From JAHWJR01 sp035942035 (lineage in GTDB: Bacteria > Actinomycetota > Acidimicrobiia > Acidimicrobiales > CADCSY01), in assembly GCA_035942035.1 (NCBI GenBank), contig DASZDK010000012.1:1-8436 (forward strand): a stretch of DNA of 8,436 bases. Direction: 5' to 3'. Below, piece by piece: positions 5,509 to 8,436 of the stretch. Under the pieces are notes generated by a model, which was not told the origin of the DNA, did not search any database, and was given only the letters and a program-made list of their open reading frames with translations. Position 1 is the stretch's first letter; each line of letters starts with the position of its first letter. The translations under genes and the position numbers were made by a program.

Positions 5509-7346
5509 GCGCTGGTGACGTTGCCGAAGGAGTGGCCGGTGATCGGCCACCACGGCATGTTCGGCCGGGTGGCGTCCCGCTCCGCCTGGTCGCGCTGCGC
5601 CTTGGGCAGCGGCTCGGTGATGGCCCGGAACGGGGTCCGTGCCGTGAGACCGTCCTGGAACACCGACTCGTGCAGCGTCCACAGCGACGCCACCAGGTGC
5701 CCGGACGGGACCCGCAGGTCGAGGTAGGCGCTCCTGGTGGGATCGGTCGTGCGGTCCGCGAACAGCCGCAACGTCCGCTGGCCCTGGGGCATGCCCACGA
5801 GCACCACCGCCGAGGCCTTGTCCTCGTAGCCGGGGTGCGCGCCGAGCGAGCCGAGATGAGGCTCGACGTCCGCACCGAGGACGACGACGTTGGGGGCCTG
5901 CTGCAGCCAGTCGGCGACGATGCCGATCGCCGTCTTGCCCTCAGGCCCCCCCTTCACCACGCTCGGGCCGAAGGGCAGGGCAGGGAACGCCGCTCGGAGG
6001 ACGGGGAGCACCCGGTCGACGAGTCGGAGCGCACCTACGATCGTCCCCAGGGCAGCCGTGGTGGGCCCGGGCGTGACCTTGGTGCTGAGCCGGGTGTGCC
6101 CCATGCCGCCGGTGACCACCAGCACGTCCCCGTGCGGGCGGGCAAAGTCGGTCTCGTAGCGCCCATCGGTGAGAAGAGCGACGGAGGGGATGGCCAGGGG
6201 CAGCTGCACCAGCGAGCTGGTGAGCCGGATGGGCACCGACCCCGAGAAGACGGCGGCGTCGTTGAAGGTGGTTGTGCCCGCCACCGTCAACGTCGCCGTG
6301 GCGCCGTCCGCTGCGGTCGGGGAAGCCGGACCGTGGCGGAGGAAGCGGGGCCGGAGCAGCCCGAAGTCGGCCGTGTGCACGAGGCTGTTCGGGTTGAGCG
6401 GCCCGGACCTCGACGTCGTGACGTTCGTCCCGGGCAGGCCGAGGGCGTCGTTCGCCTGGTACTGCAAAATGCAGTCGAGGGTCACGCTGGCGCCGGAGCG
6501 GTACAGGAGGTCCTTGACCGCCTCGAAGACGATGGCGCTCATGCCAGCGGGTGGCTGGAGGTCCGCCTTGGGCGTGCCCACGAGCCTCCACACCGCCCGC
6601 TCTCCGGGCGGCAGGTGCGGCTTCACTGGCGTGGCGGTCACCAGCCGGTCGAGCACGCTGGTGATCTGCTCCTGGGTCAGCTGCAGCGGCCGCAGACCGA
6701 ACACCGGAAGCTTCGAGACGTCGAGTTGCAGCGGCACGACCGAGGTGAAGCCGGGGTCGAGGGCGTGCATGCTGCGCTCGATGCTGTACCCCTCGTAGCG
6801 AGCAGGCAGCTGGAACCGCATGACACGGTCCGCGACCTGGACCAGCGAGGCCCCCGCCACCACGTCGCCGCCAGCCAGGCGCAGCTTGGGCTGGAGACGG
6901 TCCGGCGCCAGCCCGAGCTGGGTGAGCGTGCGCCCGACAGGCTCGACCAGCCGCAGCGCGACCTCCTCGCCGAAGACCTTGCTCGTCGGGCTGGACGGCT
7001 CCAGCGCGAGGACGGCCACGTCGACCGGCCCGAACGGCAGCCCGGCCCTGGACACGGTCTGGGTCAGGCCGGTGACCGTGTTCTTGACGGTCAGCGTCAC
7101 GTCGTAGTAGCCGGCCGGCAGGTCGGCCGGGAGCGGCGCCAGCACCGTCCGCGCGTCCTGAAGGCTCGCGTCCGCCAGGGTCAGCCGGGCAAGGTCCCGG
7201 TGCTGCAACACCACGGTCGCCACAGTGATCTGCGGCACGCCCCAGCCCAGGCTGCCTGAGCCGTCGTAGAGCAGGCGCAGGGTCCTCGCCACCAGGTCGG
7301 CGTGATGGTTGAAGCTCCAGTCGATGGCGGAATCGAGCACGGACAT
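5493..7346 (-). CDS. Protein of unknown family (617 aa), predicted cytoplasmic and beta-rich
   Basis: I do not recognise this protein. It is 617 residues with a natural amino-acid composition, unlike the Arg/Gly/Pro-rich reading on the opposite strand. There is no signal peptide, lipobox or transmembrane segment, and only one cysteine (Cys292). Residues 1-35 look helical (DWSFNHHADLVARTLRLLYD). Alternating hydrophobic strands follow, such as PAGYYDVTLTVKNTVTG at 77-93, ATATLTVAGTTTF at 349-361 and GDVLVVTGG at 406-414. These suggest one or more beta-sandwich regions. The C-terminal part (GIVADWLQQAPNVVVLGADV, 475-494; KASAVVLVGMP, 510-520) looks alpha/beta. GGPEGKT at 466-472 is not a canonical P-loop. 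The start ATG at 7346 has a GGGAGG Shine-Dalgarno sequence nine bases upstream. It is on the same strand as the acyltransferase, 193 bp downstream of its stop, so it may have its own promoter. Function unknown. Confidence 0.82.
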   Translation of the reverse strand: MSVLDSAIDWSFNHHADLVARTLRLLYDGSGSLGWGVPQITVATVVLQHRDLARLTLADASLQDARTVLAPLPADLPAGYYDVTLTVKNTVTGLTQTVSRAGLPFGPVDVAVLALEPSSPTSKVFGEEVALRLVEPVGRTLTQLGLAPDRLQPKLRLAGGDVVAGASLVQVADRVMRFQLPARYEGYSIERSMHALDPGFTSVVPLQLDVSKLPVFGLRPLQLTQEQITSVLDRLVTATPVKPHLPPGERAVWRLVGTPKADLQPPAGMSAIVFEAVKDLLYRSGASVTLDCILQYQANDALGLPGTNVTTSRSGPLNPNSLVHTADFGLLRPRFLRHGPASPTAADGATATLTVAGTTTFNDAAVFSGSVPIRLTSSLVQLPLAIPSVALLTDGRYETDFARPHGDVLVVTGGMGHTRLSTKVTPGPTTAALGTIVGALRLVDRVLPVLRAAFPALPFGPSVVKGGPEGKTAIGIVADWLQQAPNVVVLGADVEPHLGSLGAHPGYEDKASAVVLVGMPQGQRTLRLFADRTTDPTRSAYLDLRVPSGHLVASLWTLHESVFQDGLTARTPFRAITEPLPKAQRDQAERDATRPNMPWWPITGHSFGNVTSAYRWL

Positions 7347-7355
7347 GTGGATGGG

Positions 7356-7361
7356 CCTCCC
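7356..7361 (-). promoter_or_regulatory. Ribosome binding site of the 617-residue gene
   Basis: GGGAGG on the minus strand ends nine bases before the ATG at 7346-7344. It fixes the start of the orphan gene; no other ATG is near. Confidence 0.6.
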
Positions 7362-7372
7362 AGGCGTTCGGC

Positions 7373-7387
7373 GTTCCCGGCGGGAAC
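7373..7387. promoter_or_regulatory. Perfect inverted repeat upstream of the 617-residue gene (candidate operator)
   Basis: GTTCCCGGCGGGAAC is a perfect seven-base-pair inverted repeat around one central base. It is 26 bases upstream of the ATG on the minus strand, just beyond the Shine-Dalgarno sequence. On the minus strand TACGGT (7402-7397) fits the TAnnnT -10 pattern, which would place the transcription start close to or inside the palindrome, a typical repressor position. The -35 region is weak (TTCGGC, 7424-7419), so the promoter call is tentative. It could also form a small leader hairpin. Confidence 0.4.
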
Positions 7388-7391
7388 CTCT

Positions 7392-7454
7392 CCGGGACCG
7401 TAAAGGGCGCCTTGTCCCGCCGAACAGGGACCGCTGTCCCGATCTGCCCGGGAC
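7392..7454. repeat. Cluster of GGGAC / GTCCC elements
   Basis: Five copies alternate in orientation: GGGAC at 7394-7398, GTCCC at 7414-7418, GGGAC at 7427-7431, GTCCC at 7436-7440 and GGGAC at 7450-7454. The extended form TGTCCCG occurs at 7413-7419 and 7435-7441, exactly 22 bp apart (about two helical turns). CCGGGAC occurs at 7392-7398 and 7448-7454. They lie upstream of the orphan gene in non-coding DNA, so a multi-site regulator is possible. GC richness makes some chance copies likely. Confidence 0.3.
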
Positions 7455-7480
7455 TGTCCGTCCGCTGCCAACACCGGGGT

Positions 7481-7498
7481 CGTGGCCCGGTCGCCACG
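7481..7498 (-). terminator. Hairpin downstream of the acyltransferase gene
   Basis: CGTGGC (7481-7486) and GCCACG (7493-7498) form a perfect six-base-pair GC-rich stem with a six-base loop, 41 bases past the acyltransferase stop on the minus strand. No T-tract follows. It may terminate or attenuate transcription before the orphan gene; the support is structural only. Confidence 0.3.
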
Positions 7499-7539
7499 CG
7501 CACTGGCTGCGAGCGCGGCACCGCTGGTTGCAGCTCGTG

Positions 7540-8436
7540 TCAGCTGGTGTGCTCGTGATCGGAAGGCCAGTTGGGCTGGAACAGGTGCCACTGGGAGGGG
7601 GCGCGGCGGACCAGCAGCTCGAGCTCCCGGGCCAGCTCGGCGGTGAGGCGGGTGACGTCGTCGCGCAACGAACCCGAGCGGTTGAGGGCCAGCGGTGGGC
7701 GGATGAGCCCCATGTGGCCGCGGTGCTCCTCGAAGTACACCGCCGTGGGGAGCACGGCGGCGCCGGCCCGCAGGGCCAGGGTCACCGGGCCGGCGGGCAG
7801 GGTGGTCCGCTCGCCGAAGAACTCCACCTCGACGCCGCTCCCGCCGACATGGCGGTCCGACAGTAGGGCCACGGCCCGGTTGGCCCGCAGCGCCCGCAGC
7901 ACCGCCGATCCGGCGTCGGGCCCGAGCGGCACGACGGTGAGGCCGACCTCGGAGCGCAGGGCGGTGAACCACTCCAGCAGCTCTGGCGGCTGCACCGGCT
8001 CCACCACCACGGTGAGCGGATGTCCCTGGATGGCCAACCACGCCCCACCGAAGTCCCACCCTCCCAGGTGCGGGAGGGCGAGAATGGCGCCCTTGCCACG
8101 GGCCAGCGCGGCGTCGAGGTGCTCGAGGCCCTCGGCCCACATCCGGCTCCGGATCTCGGCCCGCGACAGCGCCGGCAGCCGGAACGACTCGATCCAGTAC
8201 CGGGCGTAGGACTCGAAGGCCCGGCGCACCTCGGCCTGGAGCTCGTCCGTGCCCAGCTCCGGCCCGTGGACCCGCCGCAGGTGGCGCTCCACCAGGTCAC
8301 GGCGAGCGGACAATGCCATCGACAAGCCGGCTCCCAGGGGCCGCTCGGCGGCGGCGGTCACCGGCGCCGGCAGCACCCGCACCAGCGAGGAGGCCAGCCG
8401 GTAGGCGGGCAGGGCCAACCCCTGGCCGACAAGCCC
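7540..8436 (-). CDS. patA: Phosphatidylinositol mannoside acyltransferase, PatA-like (5' end cut by window)
   Basis: This is a lysophospholipid/lipid A-type acyltransferase (LpxL/HtrB superfamily). In Actinobacteria the member is PatA, which transfers a fatty acyl group from acyl-CoA to the 6-position of the mannose attached to inositol O-2 of PIM1/PIM2 on the inner membrane. Numbering from a TTG at 8418, the HX4D catalytic motif is His117/Asp122 in LPHLGGWDFGG. LLSDRHVGGSGVEVEFFGERTTLPAGP at 185-211 holds the second conserved block, with the acyltransferase Glu at 203, and the C terminus has QWHLFQPNW. The frame stays open to 8436 (G-L-V-G-Q-G before the TTG) and the TTG lacks a Shine-Dalgarno sequence, so the true start probably lies outside the window. 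At least 292 residues are visible, close to full family length. The pathway partner pimA is at the other end of the window rather than adjacent. Confidence 0.88.
   Translation of the reverse strand, partial: GLVGQGLALPAYRLASSLVRVLPAPVTAAAERPLGAGLSMALSARRDLVERHLRRVHGPELGTDELQAEVRRAFESYARYWIESFRLPALSRAEIRSRMWAEGLEHLDAALARGKGAILALPHLGGWDFGGAWLAIQGHPLTVVVEPVQPPELLEWFTALRSEVGLTVVPLGPDAGSAVLRALRANRAVALLSDRHVGGSGVEVEFFGERTTLPAGPVTLALRAGAAVLPTAVYFEEHRGHMGLIRPPLALNRSGSLRDDVTRLTAELARELELLVRRAPSQWHLFQPNWPSDHEHTS

Noticed and set aside
1949..5875. 1308-codon open frame on the minus strand opposite the helicase
   Set aside because: Its translation is Gly/His/Arg/Pro-rich and without motifs, while the plus strand encodes a complete SNF2 core. 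Stop-poor antisense frames are normal at this GC content.
5931..5951. GGPEGKT in the orphan protein as an ATP-binding P-loop
   Set aside because: It has three rather than four residues between the glycines, and no Walker B is evident downstream.
5532..7259. 575-codon open frame on the plus strand opposite the orphan gene
   Set aside because: It is Arg/Gly/His-rich low-complexity translation with no start context. The minus-strand frame has natural protein composition and a Shine-Dalgarno sequence.

Overview
The window is high-GC DNA with gene-dense coding on both strands. It reads as an actinobacterium, probably a deep branch such as Acidimicrobiia. The lineage call is inference. It rests on two genes of phosphatidylinositol mannoside (PIM) synthesis, a pathway typical of Actinobacteria: a PimA-type mannosyltransferase at the left end and a PatA-type acyltransferase at the right end, both on the minus strand. 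I see no tRNA, rRNA, CRISPR array, transposase or prophage gene.

Layout from left to right. Positions 1-25 may hold the first codons of a gene downstream of pimA. Positions 22-1089 (-) are pimA. A 180-bp divergent gap leads to a 19-residue, wholly hydrophobic ORF at 1270-1329 (+) with a strong ribosome binding site. A hairpin at 1341-1364 separates it from a convergent GNAT acetyltransferase at 1374-1859 (-). A 224-bp divergent gap with a near-perfect 20-bp palindrome follows. Next come a large SNF2/HelZ-type helicase at 2084-5200 (+) and a translationally coupled small gene at 5197-5508 (+). The small gene resembles only the C-terminal tail of the SWIM zinc-finger proteins that usually accompany these helicases. 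Its 3' end overlaps by 16 bp the 3' end of a 617-residue protein of unknown family at 5493-7346 (-). Upstream of that orphan gene, 7347-7539 holds a perfect 15-nt inverted repeat and a cluster of GGGAC/GTCCC elements. The acyltransferase (7540 to beyond the right edge, -) is cut by the window end.

How the genes fit together. PimA places the first mannose on phosphatidylinositol, and PatA acylates that mannose, so the two ends of the window are consecutive steps of one pathway. In mycobacteria patA and pimA are adjacent. Here about 6.5 kb lies between them, much of it on the opposite strand and with no evident tie to envelope lipids. The helicase and its small partner form one transcription unit, probably for nucleic-acid remodelling. 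The items most likely to be new are the 617-residue orphan with its patterned upstream region, the reduced SWIM-tail partner, and the 19-residue membrane peptide. None of these by itself shows a new system.
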